From Tyto alba (Eukaryota; Chordata; Aves; Strigiformes; Tytonidae): a stretch of DNA of 64,000 nt. The stretch is from contig NW_024881322.1 in the NCBI RefSeq assembly GCF_018691265.1, positions 11,335,989 through 11,399,988 of the forward strand, read 5' to 3'. Position numbers and translations under genes: made by a program. Below, piece after piece: positions 1 through 13,700 of the stretch. The notes under the pieces were generated by a model. The model worked only from the letters and a program-made list of their open reading frames with translations. It had not been told where the DNA came from and made no database searches. Position 1 is the stretch's first letter; each line of letters starts with the position of its first letter.

Positions 1-1529
1 CTAGATCCTGTCTTGTAAGAGTTGCTCTCTACTAGGATTCAGGATGATAAGAACAGAGGGTATCTGAAATTTTTTTGAAGAAGTTTAAGTGCATTTTTAT
101 ATCAATATTTGTGTTCAAGCATACTGCTGTTTACTTTGACTTAACCAAAACAAAGAGTATTCATGTCATTCAATTAAATATAAATTATTTTGGCTCTTAA
201 AAGGAGATCAATAGTGAGCATCTGCTTCATTAACATATGAGACTTTCTAAAGAGAAAGAAAAAAATCCATAAAGAATAAGAGTGACTTTATTATCTTCCC
301 ACCTTAGTACTATGGGTGCAGCTCCGCTGAGAGTTGAACAAAGCAAATTAAGGATGACAGTTTAAATTGGAGTATCAGTAAAAAAATTAATTATTTCAGT
401 TTAAGACAGTATTCATTTATCTTTAGCTAAATTTTTGGTTAAGGTAAATAGTTTATGCATGTTTGAGATGCGTACTGTAGAATTTCTCTGCTTCTCAGAT
501 GAGCAATAGACAATGGCAGACAGGTGAAATTACACATTTACAATTTGTCTTTTCTTTATTGTATTTTAAAGAATGGTTATAGACCAGATTGAAATAAGGC
601 ATCCATATTAAAAAGGAATATTCTTTTAACTTTTTGCACTGATTTTTATCCCAAATATCATAGTAGCCAGGTAAGTAGTTGGATGCCTAGCATTTCAAGA
701 AATAACCTTTGCCCCAAGGACCTTTGTGATCACAAGACATAGTAATCAAAGGACTTAGAGTTCTTGCTTTGTTTTAAGAGACCTGAGATGTTTTTTCTGA
801 ACTAATGCCTGAAAGGCTTGAAAGCCTTGAGTCTTAATGGCAAGTGCTTACACAATGAACAGTCCCTCCAAAGGAGGAGGAAAGAGAGCTCTGCTGGGAC
901 AAGGTGCTGCTCGGTTGGAGCAGCAGCAGCAGCAAAGCTCAGTTATGGGATAAGAGAGAAGGGGAATTCCTCATGACAATCTCTAGAACTCAAACATATT
1001 CTGGTGCTATATTAATTGGGCTTAAACTCGCGTTTTCATAGGCACACCGCAAAAAGAAATACAACCTGGAAAGAGTTACACTTTTCAGTAAAGCCCCTCT
1101 AGAAATCCCTGCTGAAGTAATTTTCCTCATTCCCCTCATACCTCTCAAACAGAAAATCTATTTATTATGACATACTGAATTTAATAAAACTACATCAGAA
1201 AAACTGAAGTGATGGGTTCCTGTCCACATACTGTGGAAGCTGTTGCCAATTTCAATCTGAGAAGAGGTTTCCAGGCTGGTAGCCATGGGACTATGGCTGG
1301 CTTAAGGGCAGATACACATATTCAACACCAACAGAGCAGAGACAGACAAGGCATTTAGCCTGCAAGACGACTGAGCCCCCATTTTATTCCCTTGGTTTTG
1401 CCTTTTGAGAAGAAATATCGACAAGAGCATCCTCCAGACAGGCAACCAACAAGCCAAAACATTTCATTTAGGGTTCTTTTGAAACTGAGTTCATGAAGCA
1501 TTCTTTTTTGTCACAATAGATTCCAGGTT
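1..1529. other. Unique AT-rich non-coding sequence
   Basis: I see no gene here. ORFs are short and have no recognisable motif. The only local structure is a run of five CAG/AGC triplets at about 919-934, inside a slightly more GC-rich patch. The stretch could be intronic or intergenic; the sequence does not decide. Confidence 0.6.
919..934 (+). repeat. Short CAG/AGC trinucleotide run
   Basis: Five consecutive AGC units follow GGTTGG. The run is short and lies in no credible reading frame, so it is listed as a simple repeat only. Confidence 0.7.
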
Positions 1530-2000
1530 TTACTTAGAACCTATAAAAATACCATGGAAAAAATCCAGCAAAGGGTCATTAAAATAATTTTTAAATTATT
1601 TGACTGACTTAAAAAAAAAATATATATATATATATTAGTCTAACTGTGAAGAGTAACTTAATCATGACTCCTAAATACCTACAAGACAACACAGAAACCT
1701 AAAATAGAAAGATCTCAGTCCAACAGACAAGCATATAGCAAGATCCAAAAGCCAGAAACAGAGCCAAACTTGTTTCAGACAAGGAATAAAGCCCAAATGT
1801 TAAATGAGGATCATTTGCCTTTGGGACAGTTTACTGAAGTTTATGAACACTTTAAAAATTTCCAGAATTGTTTGGTTTAAGCCACACATCACTGCTAGTC
1901 TCAAAAAGCTCCCTACAGTCCATCTGGTATATAATTCCTAGGCTTTATAGGAACCAGTGCTGATTATCTCATCCTTCTATTGCCTGTAAAACTGTGGGAT
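1530..2000 (+). mobile_element. Ancient CR1-like LINE, 3' end of ORF2 plus terminal region
   Basis: The plus strand at about 1540-1605 translates as YKNTMEKIQQRVIKII. This matches the CR1 ORF2 C-terminal pattern YKKDxExLExVQRRATKMI. Downstream the DNA follows, in order, the rest of the amniote CR1 ORF2 tail and the terminal block. Blocks I recognise include the segment around 1725-1745, the CAAGGAATAAAGCCCAAATG-like stretch near 1780, and the terminal pattern TAGGA..GATTATCTCAT..CCTTCT at 1945-1980. Many stops, frameshifts and an inserted A/TA run at 1611-1635 show an old, dead copy. It is 5'-truncated, as CR1 copies usually are. Its divergence makes it much older than the copy at 18-20 kb. 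The family was recognised by eye, and the ends are good to about 50 bases. Confidence 0.68.
1611..1635. repeat. Poly(A) followed by (TA)n
   Basis: Ten A residues run into about eight TA units. The tract interrupts the old CR1 fragment, so it probably arose or expanded after that insertion. Confidence 0.9.
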
Positions 2001-5000
2001 GTAATGCGTAGACAGACACACTTCAGGACATTTTGAACCTGGTAAAGGTTTTCTTTTATCACAATAAAGTTACAATAAACAAAGCATCATCATAAGGCCC
2101 TAACTAAATAAAGCTTTGGATAAGAAAGTGCATTTGTACATGTGTGTGTCTCCAAGAATTATTTTTGAACAAGTTATCTATTGTAAAAGGCTACCATCTT
2201 CCTGCAAACTCTGACTGGAGATTTATGCCTGCGCACATTATCGCAGTCATTGACACAAGGGTCTACCCACACATTTCAGATTATAATAGCAGGGCTTCGG
2301 GGTTTGTCTAAGCTCAACATGACTGTACACTGCTCCTCCTTTTGGCACAGGGTTATTGTGGTTTGATTGTTGTGGATTTCTGTACCCACCGCTGTCTGAA
2401 AATATCATCCCCTCTCCCTACTTCTTGTAAAGGACTGAGACAATATACATTCACTGACAAAGAACTGAAAACTATCTCTCTTCAAAACAGTATTTGTGAT
2501 GTTCTCTGGCATGTTGTGATGCCAAAGGAAAGCACTGGTAAACAGAGAAGGAAAGGAAATTTTAACAGCTGCTTTCCCCGCCCTCAGTTTTCACCTCAAG
2601 CAGTGCTCTGGTATTTGTCAATGGAACCAAACATTTGGAGAACAAGCTTTTAATCAAGATCAATACCTATAATGAGAAAGGGGCTTAAAAACTAGCAAAG
2701 CAATAATGCACATATTAGCTTTTTGACTTAACGTGTTGATAACCTCAGAAAAAACAATTAAATCAGTCAACCTGTAACAAACATAATGGGACTACCACCC
2801 TCACCGGGGGTTTGATTCAACTGGTCCCAAATCTTCAGAAAAGCAGACAGGAAAATACTTGTGTACTCCCAGCTACATCACTGCTCTTTTATCCAATGCA
2901 TTTCTGCAGAGGTTTAGTCCCAATAACACTGCTGAAAATTTTTCCTCCTCCTATTTTAAGGTATAATTGACTTCTCTAAACAATATACTGTTATGCTAAC
3001 CATTTATTTTTGTAGGCATGAGAATAACTACTTTGTTTTAATTTTAAATGTCTAATTCCAGCCCAATAATCCTACTGGGAAGGTTTTTAATAAGACATGA
3101 AATTTCAGAGGAAGAGAAAGCAGCAGCAAGAATGGCCTATTCCTATTTCTACCGCAGTACTTATTTTCAGTATCTGATGTAGAAAACTTTTACTGCCCTT
3201 TTTACAATTTCCTACTAGTGAGTATTAAGGAATGTATTTATGTTGGGATTTGTTGCTAATTAACAGGTCTAAACAGTTGAAGTTGGTCAGGATCACAACT
3301 TTTTTCTCTCCCAAAACATAACCCATGTCATCTCCATATTTTGAAGGAGACCCCAATTTCTCTCCTTGATTCCATGGTCACATAAAATTGCTACAATTTG
3401 AAATCTCTCTTGGCTCAAACTGGGGGGAAAAGAAACCACACAGTTTTTCATGGCTAATCTATCCTTTTGAGTTTTTCTTCCATGAAAACATGCAAAGGGA
3501 AACAAGGTGTCACAATAATTTGCTGCCAAAAATTTTCCATTAAATAAGCAATTTCCTAGGAAATGTTTTGATTTTCTGAAAGGAAAACATTCAACTAGCC
3601 TTATTAAATACCATGAAAATCATTACAGTTTTGTGAATTTCTGCTTGCAGTGGTTTGCTAATCAGCACCAAAGACACATACTCTGGGTGACTCAGCACTG
3701 ACAATGAACCACAACAGCATCACATCCGACATCCACACAGTGACTGAGGGATATAAGATGGGGTGTAGATTGCTCCCCTTTCTTCTCAGTAGTCATACTT
3801 GCACCCTTCGACTCCTTTCCCTTCGACCCGTATTTCACTTCCCCATAGAGGAGTTATACCAGTACTTCCATTTCTGTGTTTAAAGTGGACTTTCTCCTCC
3901 TTTCACACCCACGGCATCTGAGTGCTGGCTGTTTAGTATGAGTATTATATACTGCACTTAGAGCTGAACTATCCTTCTCTTGGTATGTTGTCATGTGAAG
4001 AACTCATGTTAACATTCAGGTGAGCAAAAGGCATGTACAGTGAAGCCTTACACACCAATACAGTCATTATCTAGCTCAAAACCAGTTTGTTTGCAATCAA
4101 GCAAGCAGTTTTCAAAGAGTGAATGTTTCACCCTGAGCAACAACTCCGTAACAAATCTCATTTTCACATGACTTTTAGAAATTAGTTAGGTAAGTTTAAG
4201 AATGCAATGAGGACAGAGAAGAAATTCATCTGGGAAGAACAGCTCAGTTGAGCTCTGTGCAGGTAGCAGATGTCCCAACAGCTCCCACATTCTCAAAACC
4301 CTTAAGAGAGGTAGCAGTAGCAGCTCTATGTATTCAGATTTCATGGGGAGCAGGCGTTAGGGAAATCTGACTCAGACTGTTCAGTGCCAGAACAAAGACG
4401 TGAAAGACTGTCCTCTGTACCACACTGCAGCTCAGCGCTGCTCGATTCAGTATCTGCATAGTGATCAAGGGGCTTAAGATGGGCTTTGACACCACGAAAG
4501 GTCCCCTTCCTGCCATGTAAGGAACCTTATTAGAAGTTGTATAATACACTGAAATTTAACATGAAATTCAACTGGTTAGTGGTATAGCAATACTACATTT
4601 GGTCTCACAAGAAATACCTATCAAAGGTAAAAAATATCTAATATTCTCTAGCTCTTTAGAAGAAGGGGGGAGTTCTGCTTACAGCCAGAGGTCTAAACAG
4701 TTCATCAAGTTTATTACTTTAAACTGTATAACAGCAGTTATATAACAAGTTTAATTTTTCATCTCAGGCTCTATATGAATTTTACTGAAATGGGCAAAGA
4801 AATGGGAGAAGTTCAAAAATAGAGATGAAGTTGGGTTCTGTTGACTTCTCAGTATTTATTGCATGAAGAGGTAAATATTGACAAAGATTAAGACAGATTA
4901 GAAGAAGGTTAGCACGTCAATATGTGCCCTGAAGGAAGAGAACACTTGATGTTTATTAAAGTCAGGGTAAATTATCCAGAGAAGATTTTCCTTTGCTTTT

Positions 5001-7410
5001 TGTGAGGCAAAGAGTAATGGCTTACAAAGGACCATTCGTTGCTATCTAGCAGCCCATTTGCCTTTAACCAGTAGTTTTCTATGCTTTGAAAAAACTCAAA
5101 TATTCTCCCTCTGGATGCTTACAGAGCATTAGCTCCTTCTTGCCTCTGAGCCAAACAGCATGTGTTCCTGTGCCTGTATTTTCACTGGTGCTGTTACTAT
5201 CACAAATACTGAGGAATTTCTCTTAATATTTAAGCACATATTAAGACCCATCCATAACTAGCAAAGCATTTTCACACACATCTACATGCAAGAATAATAT
5301 TTTTCTTCTTTATTGAAAGAGGATTTATTATTTATCTTTTTAACCTGGGAGATAAGTCAATAATTAAAGTTATCGTATTGTGGAAAAAACCACGTTTTTC
5401 TCTATTTCCTTCAACCAAGTTCTTCCAAGTACTATATTCAGCCTCAGGCCTAAGTTTATTAGCAATATCAAGTCTTCAGTTCGAAACCCTTTTTTTCATG
5501 CTTCTACAATTAAAAGCTTGTTTCAGGAAGTTAGATCATTATGAATTACCAGTAATGGCCAAAACCAGACCCAAAAATATGGGTTTCACATAGGTTTTTA
5601 ATTTGGTTTCCAGCTTTACCACCACACTGCAAACATGAATAAAAACTGGAAAGCAGAATTTATGAACATTTGCATACTCAAAGACAGTTTCTTTCTCTAC
5701 TGTTTTAGTGATTTTCACATCTATTTGAGGTGACTGAAAAGAAGGTGGCTAGTTACATAGTGGATACTCAAAGATTTGAAGACATCTTGTCATCAAGATA
5801 CTGCTACATGAAGCCAATGAGTCTGATTAACAGAGGTAAGGTCGGATCAGTATGTATGAAACCTGAATCATACTTAAAGATTATGTCCCTGGTGTTCAAG
5901 TGGAAATCAAAGGAAGGGAACACCAACGTTTGACCTACCTTTGGTTTCTGCTCAACACTGTCTATAGATTTTGGGCAAGAACAGCATTCATTATGGGGTG
6001 AAAGCAGCAGGTCCTAGAAAACATTCTTGAGCCATTCTTGAAGAACATCACAGTAATAATAAAATGCTGTAAAATGGAAAGATGAGTTTCTAGTAAAGAA
6101 AAGGTTACAGTCTTAAGTTTCAACAGCTTATTATTGTAAGCGAAGAGCAATAATTATCTATTTTAAAATAATGTAAGCACAGTATAACAACAAAATCTTT
6201 CTCAACTAGAAGTTTAACTGCAAAAAGTTTAAGGCTTTTTAATTTTGCATTATCTCTAGCATAGGTCCCACACAAGTGTACAGAATTCCAGTATGCGTGG
6301 GTGAGGTACAATCTTCCTGTACTTCCAAATATTGTTTTGGGCAGAAGAAACAGCTCTGCTGTCCCAGAATGGAATGGCTAACTTTTTGTGTCAGTGTTGG
6401 GTTTTTTTGTTTTATTATAACAAATTGTTAACCTGTCCTCTAGCTTCTAACCAGGTGTCTGCTTTTCCCTGGCTCTTCTCTTCAACTGACTGGTTTGGCT
6501 TAGGTTTCTCAGCGACAGAGGACTGAAAACAAGAGTGCCCTCATCAACTATCTGCTATATGTAGATGGAATGATACGACACACTAAAGATGCAAAAATGC
6601 TACTAAACACTGTAAAATAGTTTCTTGTAGACATATAATTGTACACAACTCTTGCTTACTGCTTTAGGAATAATGTTTGAGTATATACTGATATGTCCAA
6701 AACAAAACACCACACTTCTCAGCCCCATAATATATCTTTTTCAGTTCCTTTTGCCAAGCTGTAAGGCCCAAGGACTGCTATGACAGCATTTGAAGTTTGC
6801 ACTTCAAAAGCAATTTAACTACCGGTCAACAAGAACCCTGTGTGCAGAGCTATATAACAAATTATCACAAACTGTGCCTGTACTTTCAATACTATATTCT
6901 CAAAGTATCTTATAGTAACAATGTACTATATATGTTCCTATATCTGTGATGGTTACCTAAACAATTTCAGCCTGCTCTTGAGTTTCTTTGAAACTGTATT
7001 CATCCTGTTAAGTAACATGGCTCCTTTACTGATAAGTATATGGAAGAACTGTCACTTGAAAGAGTCACTTGCCATTAAAAAAAGCTTTTGTTGTAGTTCA
7101 AACTCCTAATTATATTCTTGAAGTTGCCCACAAAATACTGCTGAAGAACAGGGTGAAGAACTCATACGGAAGCATCCTAGATGAAAATTTCAGTGTATGT
7201 TCCAAAAGCAACAAATTAAACAAGTGCTACCTGAAGAAGTTTTTTAGAAACATGTATTCTGAGCGGTCAGTGAATTTGATTTTACAGTGGTGACATCACA
7301 TTTGCAGTTGTTAAAATAGCTCTACAAAACCATCAGGCATGTTGAAACAAAAGAAGAGCTCACTAAAGTTGCAGAAATTTAGCTAATCAAGAGTGGGTAT
7401 AAATCTTACA
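2001..7410. other. Unique AT-rich sequence, no gene seen
   Basis: About 5.4 kb of sequence with scattered ORFs of at most 103 codons (longest 2342-2653, plus). None has a recognisable domain, biased third positions or plausible paired splice sites. I recognise no transposon here. A TTCGAA pentad near 5476, just before a T run, looks like a tRNA T-loop but has no matching D-arm or acceptor stem. Confidence 0.55.
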
Positions 7411-7434
7411 ACCTCTGCTGGAATCAGCAGAGGT
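7411..7434. repeat. Perfect 10-bp inverted repeat with 4-base loop
   Basis: ACCTCTGCTG at 7411-7420 is followed by GAAT and then CAGCAGAGGT at 7425-7434, a perfect 10-bp stem with a tetraloop. It is shorter than a microRNA precursor arm, and no longer outer pairing is visible. Its function is unknown. Confidence 0.9.
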
Positions 7435-9538
7435 CTATCTGTAATAATCCCCCTTGTCCATCATCCCAGCAGTGATCTGCACTTCCTTCTTCCTTTATAG
7501 ACACCACTGACCCATCCACGCCACCCCAACATGCTGCATACCCCATTTTATCCTCCATGCAACAACAGTCTTCCCTGCTCGTACAGTCCTGCTTTGGCAG
7601 TCTTCCTACCTACCTCAGGCAACACAACTGCCAGTTCCCAGTTTCTCTGGTCTCAGTTCAACCACCAAACCACAGGCAAAGCTGTAAGGCCTGAGCTTCT
7701 TCCAATATATTTCCTTTTCCTTGTTGCTCTCTGCCTGAGCCCTGCATATTGAAGAGGCAGCTAACAGCTAGCCATCAGCAATCAGCTGTGCACCACCTGT
7801 TCCTCTAATCTCCTGACCATCTTCCCTGGATTAAGAAGAAATTTAATGCACCCATAACCAAATCAGGGATGGAAAGGCTGCTGGAGACATCACACAGCAT
7901 AAAACAGACCACCACAGTTTGTGCAAGCAGGCAACCAGGCCTGGTAAAACTGTCAAGTTTCCCCTTCAGATAACCGTCCGGTCCATGCCAGGGACTCATT
8001 GAGACTTCAAGCAACATGTGCAGAATGATCTGGGACTTCAGCATCTCAGGAAGCTGTTGATTTGTCAGCTGAGTTCATAGTCCACTAAAATAGGATGCAG
8101 TCATCTTCAGCAACAGGGTTTAATTCTGTTAAGTAATTATTTCACCTGTGGTCTAGGGTATTAATTCTGATGGAGTTTTATAAAACAAAGTCATTACTGA
8201 TGCCTTAGAGGTGAATGTCTACAAAGTGAATGGCAGATGTAAATCCATCAGTATCTAATTGTTGCAGTCTATATGCCCGTGCATTTTTTGCCCTGTCTTT
8301 TCTTTCTGTCAGGTCTCCTTCTTTTCCTCAGTCAAAGATTTACTTTTCCCAATAATTAAATTAAATTAGATAAATTTGAGCCTAACTGAAACTAATTTTG
8401 TGTAATATCCCAAACCATTTGCATAAAGCTTCTAAAAATCTCCAAGCTATTTCTCTAGGCAGTGGGGTAGCTAATTATCTACCTCTCCAAGCAGCCTTCA
8501 AGGCATCACAGATCATATGTTTAGAAGACGGAACAATTTCATTCCTTTGCAAAAAAAGTGTCCATTACAGTCCTAATGTATGATGAAAATTCCATGTTTC
8601 CACAGAGATTAAATAATTCACCCTCCATGGAATATATTTGATCATATAATAACAGGCAGACATGATCATTATGCCCTGAATATCATCATTTAAAAAATCA
8701 ATTCCTGAACTTTTGGGATATGCAAATCCAATTGATTCTTGAACTGTGAAGCTCTCAAAATGAACTGAGACTTTTGTTCGCATACAAATAGTCACCATCC
8801 CTTTAGGCGGGGCCAATGTATCTAGCATCCTCTCACACATACAACGGATTCTATCTCAACTCAGTAAGATACTTATTTCCACAAACAGTTGGCTTACAAA
8901 ATCTAAACTACATTACAGAGACATTCTAATTGTGACCATTGTTCAGGAAGAGTAAAGGATTAGAAAAAGTTAAATATTAAATTGCTGTTCACAGACAGTG
9001 ACATTCTGTGCATTAGAATACAGAGTTAGCTATTCAACAAAAATCAGTCCCTCAGGCACAGCCCCTTGCCAACACAGTGAACATCTGACTGGGGCTGACT
9101 CACAACCGATTGTTCCAGACTTTGGATGGGTTGAGCTCTTGTCCGACTATATAAGCATCCTGGTAGAGCTCACCAAGATCCAAAATGTACAGATCTCTCA
9201 TGACTCTTACACAGTGGCAGATTTCAACTCAACAACAACAGAACTGGTGTGTTGCTAAAGCAAGACAAACACATAACAGCAAGTCCTACACACAGATTTT
9301 TCTTCCAAGCATCCAAATATAAAGCAATTCATACTCCAGTCTAAGACTACAGTTCTTGCTTTACTCGAAAATTAAGTTTTAACCTCCAGGTGATAATATG
9401 GTTCCTGGAATATACATTCAAGCAAAACTTCTTTTAAAATTAGTATGTTCTGAGTATAATCAAAGACCTCTTATGCCACAGGTGGCCAAGGCTTGTGGGA
9501 CTGGGCCCACACCCCTTCCAGGCTTGCCTACAGTGGGG

Positions 9539-9553
9539 ACACACACACACACA
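9539..9553. repeat. (AC)n microsatellite
   Basis: About seven uninterrupted AC units followed by CCCACA. A simple repeat. Confidence 0.9.
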
Positions 9554-12500
9554 CCCCACAATGGGGGAAACACACCAGCTGATCAGGACTAACCTGAATG
9601 CACCTATTAGCATGTTTTAAAATAACGCCCATCTTGAAGAGACGGAGAACATTCACTCCCAATGTTAATACAAGGGAAATTTCACATAGTAATTTTCATC
9701 AATGTTTTATCCTTCCCTTCAGTGTTGAAGATATCCCAAGACAAGGAGCTCAGCAGAAACCTATTCATAACATGAGAGACATGAGGGATTCACATCATGA
9801 AGTCATGGTGCCAATTTCTGTCCCAGCCTATCCTTAGGAAGAGCTTAAACCATGAACAATTCACCAAGGAACATCTACCACATTACATTTACAACCAGAA
9901 CAAAAACATCTGTAGTTCTCTAGAGGGCTCAGTTATAACACCTCAATTAAGTTACAATCCCAGTCTCATGTCCCATCTGTCTAAATGAGTTACTGGGGCT
10001 GGCACAAATCAACAAACTCTCTGGTTCTATACTGAGACTCTTCCCTTGGTGTTCCACTAGCCACAGCATCTGAAGTACAAATCTTAGGAATGACTACTAA
10101 ACACCCAGACATAGTCTACTGAAATGGGAAAGAACAGTAAAGACTATTTTTCTGAAGTTCTGAAACCCTCAAATGCCTTTGCACCCAAGTGCACCAAACC
10201 TTTAGCATCCTTGAGTGCACACACAAAGAAGGGATTAACATGTTTTTGAATACACCTCATCCACTTTACAGCTAGAACCTAAAAGCTATTATTTCGTACA
10301 CAGAAAGAGGCAAAGTTCTTGCTGTTGTTTTTAAGCAAATCTTCTTTAATTTTAGAGGATGGAGAAGTATTTCTTCCTGACACTTGAATGTTACAGTTTT
10401 GGCTTCAGCTCTCCAACTGTCTATGTTATAGTACTTTCCCTTCTATTACCTGCAGACCCACTGAGGCCGTGAGTAATTTGGAATATCAGGAAAGAGACTC
10501 CCCTTCTCTATCCTGCATTTTCATGGAGCTAAAGAACAAGTACACAGACAGCAACAGCTCCAATAACAGAGATCAGCTAAATCATATTATCAAGGTGCTG
10601 ATAGGGAGAGAACAGGATGCATTTAGGATGCAGAGAGGGAACAGAAAGATGAGTCAGAGCATTTGCCTGGAACCTGGGAGACTTATTCTGCCAAGGACTT
10701 CCCAGTCAGTCCTGAGTAAATTGCAGCATTTCTCCGAAACAAGGTCCTTCATCTGTCAATTCCCCCAGTATGAATGGAAATAACTGTTGTTCTCTCCCGC
10801 AGAGGGCTGATAGTGCAAACTATGTGATACTGAAGTTCAGTGATCATAAGTTACAGTCAGTACCTCCAAGTTAAATCATGGATTAGTATTTGTTTGCCTA
10901 AATTACCCCAGCATGCTACAAGTATTCTAAAATAAAAACTTGTGTTCAAACTCACTGATCCCGATTGAATAAATTGCCTAATGACTGGAGTGGGCTTTGG
11001 AAAAAATACAATATTAATTAAAATGTACGTGCACATCGAGAATTCTTTGAACTACTTTGATCTGGAAAGTAGGTTGTATGGCTCTTATTGTCATGCTTTT
11101 TAATGAGGATTCTAACAGTTCACAAAAATAGCAGAAGCTACAAATACAAAAAAACCCTTGTAGCTCTGAGTACATTCAGTAATAACATTCTCCAATTTAT
11201 ATTTAAGATACTGATTTAAATGAACTTTAGAACAATGCAATACTTATTAGTCTGATAGCATGTCCAGGAATTATCTAGAATTAAAATAACTCAAGTATCA
11301 TAAATAAACAATAAAGCAGGTGGCAGATAATCACTACAGCAAAGTTCATACACAAAGAAAATTAAGTGAAAAGATAAGATGAAGAAAATTATAGCAATAT
11401 TATGCATCTGTGTCTTTATGGGTATAGTGAAAAACAATAGGCTGAAATACCAATTTGATTGACACAGGAAAATTAGAATGTGAGTGTGATCATAAAAGAT
11501 ACATCTTATATCAGGAAATAAGGAACTATTTAGAATATCAGATTTCAGGTAGTAAATTGCAAAGAAGAAAGCTTATTTAGAAACAGTAGAATAAAAGTAG
11601 TAATTAAAATAACATTTGAAACTATATTTTCTGAACTATTATAACAAAAAAAATTGCATAATTTACTTGCACTGAATATCTTTTGCAATGCAGATGTCAG
11701 ATTCGTGCCACACTGAATTTATTCACTATCTTTTTTTTTAACCTAGACTTATACATTTTCCATGAAGATAAGTTATTTAAATACCACCCCAAGATACCAA
11801 GTTGGCTCTGTGACTGCAGAGATATTTTTTTTTAAGAGAGTGTGAAATAATTCATTAACATATTCATGAGGGAGTAGAATAACTGCAAACTTCAGGTGAA
11901 ACACTAGCTCTGGTGATACTTGTGCTAAATTGCAACAAAAGGTGCCAAGTCCTGAGACTTCTACCAAAACAGGCAAGTGTTCATATAAGCCTCCTGAAGC
12001 TTTACAACAAACAGAAGAAATCTGGTTTTAGTAAAGACACTGACCCAAAGAAGCCACCATAAGGGCAAAGAAATGAGGAAGAAATGAGGAAAAAAAGCAA
12101 AGGCAGAGTTTCCAGTCAGGGAGCAATATTCTAGCAAATGAGAAGAAAAAGTTGGTTTGCAGACTGAATAAAAACTTCTTGATTTGCAGCCTTTTCCTCC
12201 AATCCTACCTTTAAAAATAGAGCGTGAAATCCATACACCACAGGTATATGTGACCAAGCATTGTAGATGCTAGCTGGAAAGACAGTGTTGGCTGTACAGC
12301 ATTTTCCACAGTGGAGACATGGCATCCAGATTAATTCCATGGGAAAGAACAGGGGGAGCAGTCACTACATTAGGACCTGTCTGATCTATTCTTATTCCTT
12401 TAACTGCTTTTTCCCCACATTTAGAAAACAATAATTGCATCTGCAATATGTCAGTCTTGCTACTGTCTAATGTCCTGGTTCTTGAGCAAGAAAATATTGG

Positions 12501-12921
12501 AGTATTGTAATTTTGTTGGTTTGGAGCAGAGAATAATATTAAGTGATTATTCTCTTTTCTTTGCAAATACTTCCTCTTCTTCAATTTTGCTGTTATTGTT
12601 AACATCTCTCTCTATTCATGTCTTATCTGTAATGGAGTCTTGTTGGCTTGCCTGTAGTTTCTTTATATTATATTAAAAAGATGTAAAAAGAAATTAGTTA
12701 TTAGCTGAAATGCAGTAGTACCACTTTGTAACACTAATACAGAACAATTAATACAGAACACAGAACAATTCCACTACGATTAAATAATAAATATTTATAA
12801 AATAAACTGATTGCAGTTTTCCAGGGAGCCCAAAGAGCAGCTATTTAAAAGGTGCTTCCATCATCATCCTTAGGACTGTTTTGAATTAAGACAACTGCAT
12901 TTCCTGATTAGTTATTTTTTC

Positions 12922-12939
12922 GGGGCAGGGGGGGGGGGT
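12922..12939 (+). repeat. G-run, possible G-quadruplex
   Basis: GGGGCA is followed by a run of about twelve G residues, flanked by T-rich DNA. A run this long can fold into a G-quadruplex. It is also prone to length errors in assemblies. Confidence 0.75.
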
Positions 12940-13419
12940 GTTTCCTTTTTTTTCCTTTGACTAGTTATCTCAAAACCATGTGCGCCCTGAATGTGTGCAG
13001 CAGCTCAGCACACACCTCGTGCCTCTTCCCTTGCCATGAAACATTCACTGTCTTGTATTCTGTCCATCTCAACATGATGCAACTGAAGACAGACAAATCT
13101 ATCCAAGGCAGTACCCTCTACATCACGAGGGTCAGAATTGCTCCCAACTCTTACAGAGGAATTTACACATCATCTGGCATTTACTTGTGTTTGTTCTCGT
13201 TGGTCCTTGTCTCCCTCCAGTGGCAGGAGGTTCAGGCCTCTCTCTATGCTTTGAAAAATGCACATCCACCCTCTAAACTATACAGCTGAGCCTTCCTCAA
13301 ACTTTCTGTTCCCCCAATGAACGAGGAATCCCACAAATAGTCGTTATTGTTCCTCCAAGCATGTAACTCCACATGATTTTAACACTAATTCCTTTCCATC
13401 TCCAATTCATCATTATTCA

Positions 13420-13700
13420 AGGTCATTCCTGTAGGATGGTCTCCTCTTATGTAGTTCCAACTTCAAGCCATTAGCACATTTCATTAGCACGTTCTTGTTT
13501 TTATCCTACTTTTTGGTAATTAGTGAAAAATAATAAATAAGATCAATGTCAAAACTAGTCCCTGAGGAACTCCACTAATAACCTCCTTCCAGCCTTAGAG
13601 CTTCTTTCAACACAGTTTCTTGCTATATCCTTCAGGCACTTCCAACAGCATTTGTACTAACCATCCTCCTCCTCTCCAGTTTAGATTGTACTTTCCCCAC
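13420..13700 (-). mobile_element. Ancient CR1-like LINE fragment, reverse transcriptase region
   Basis: On the minus strand, about 13594-13515 translates as GWKEVISGVPQGLVL followed by a hydrophobic LILFIIF segment. This is the conserved RT block [SG]WREVTSGVPQGSVLGPxLFNIFI of CR1-clade non-LTR retrotransposons. Only Ser-to-Leu and Gly-Pro-to-Thr-Leu changes are obvious inside the block. A stop follows in the position where the IND motif is expected. Flanking DNA on both sides follows the antisense of amniote CR1 (for example CCTGAGGAACTCCACTAAT). The copy is truncated at both ends and carries stops. Its divergence suggests an age close to that of the 1.5-2.0 kb fragment. Confidence 0.72.

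Larger units (their letters stand above)
7435..13419. other. Unique AT-rich sequence, no gene seen
   Basis: This block has a few slightly more GC-rich patches (7440-7790, 9480-9590). ORFs reach 131 codons (10388-10783, plus) but show no known domain. Contents I can name are an (AC)n run at 9539-9553, a duplicated GAGGAAGAAAT motif near 12075-12090, a short AATACAGAACA duplication near 12736-12760, and a G run at 12922-12939. Confidence 0.5.

Noticed and set aside
5470..5500. GTTCGAAACC followed by a T run, like a tRNA T-loop plus pol III terminator
   Set aside because: No D-arm, anticodon arm or complementary acceptor stem is found at the right distance upstream.
10388..10783. 131-codon plus-strand ORF
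   Set aside because: No motif, no codon bias and no homology that I recognise. This length is expected occasionally by chance in 64 kb.
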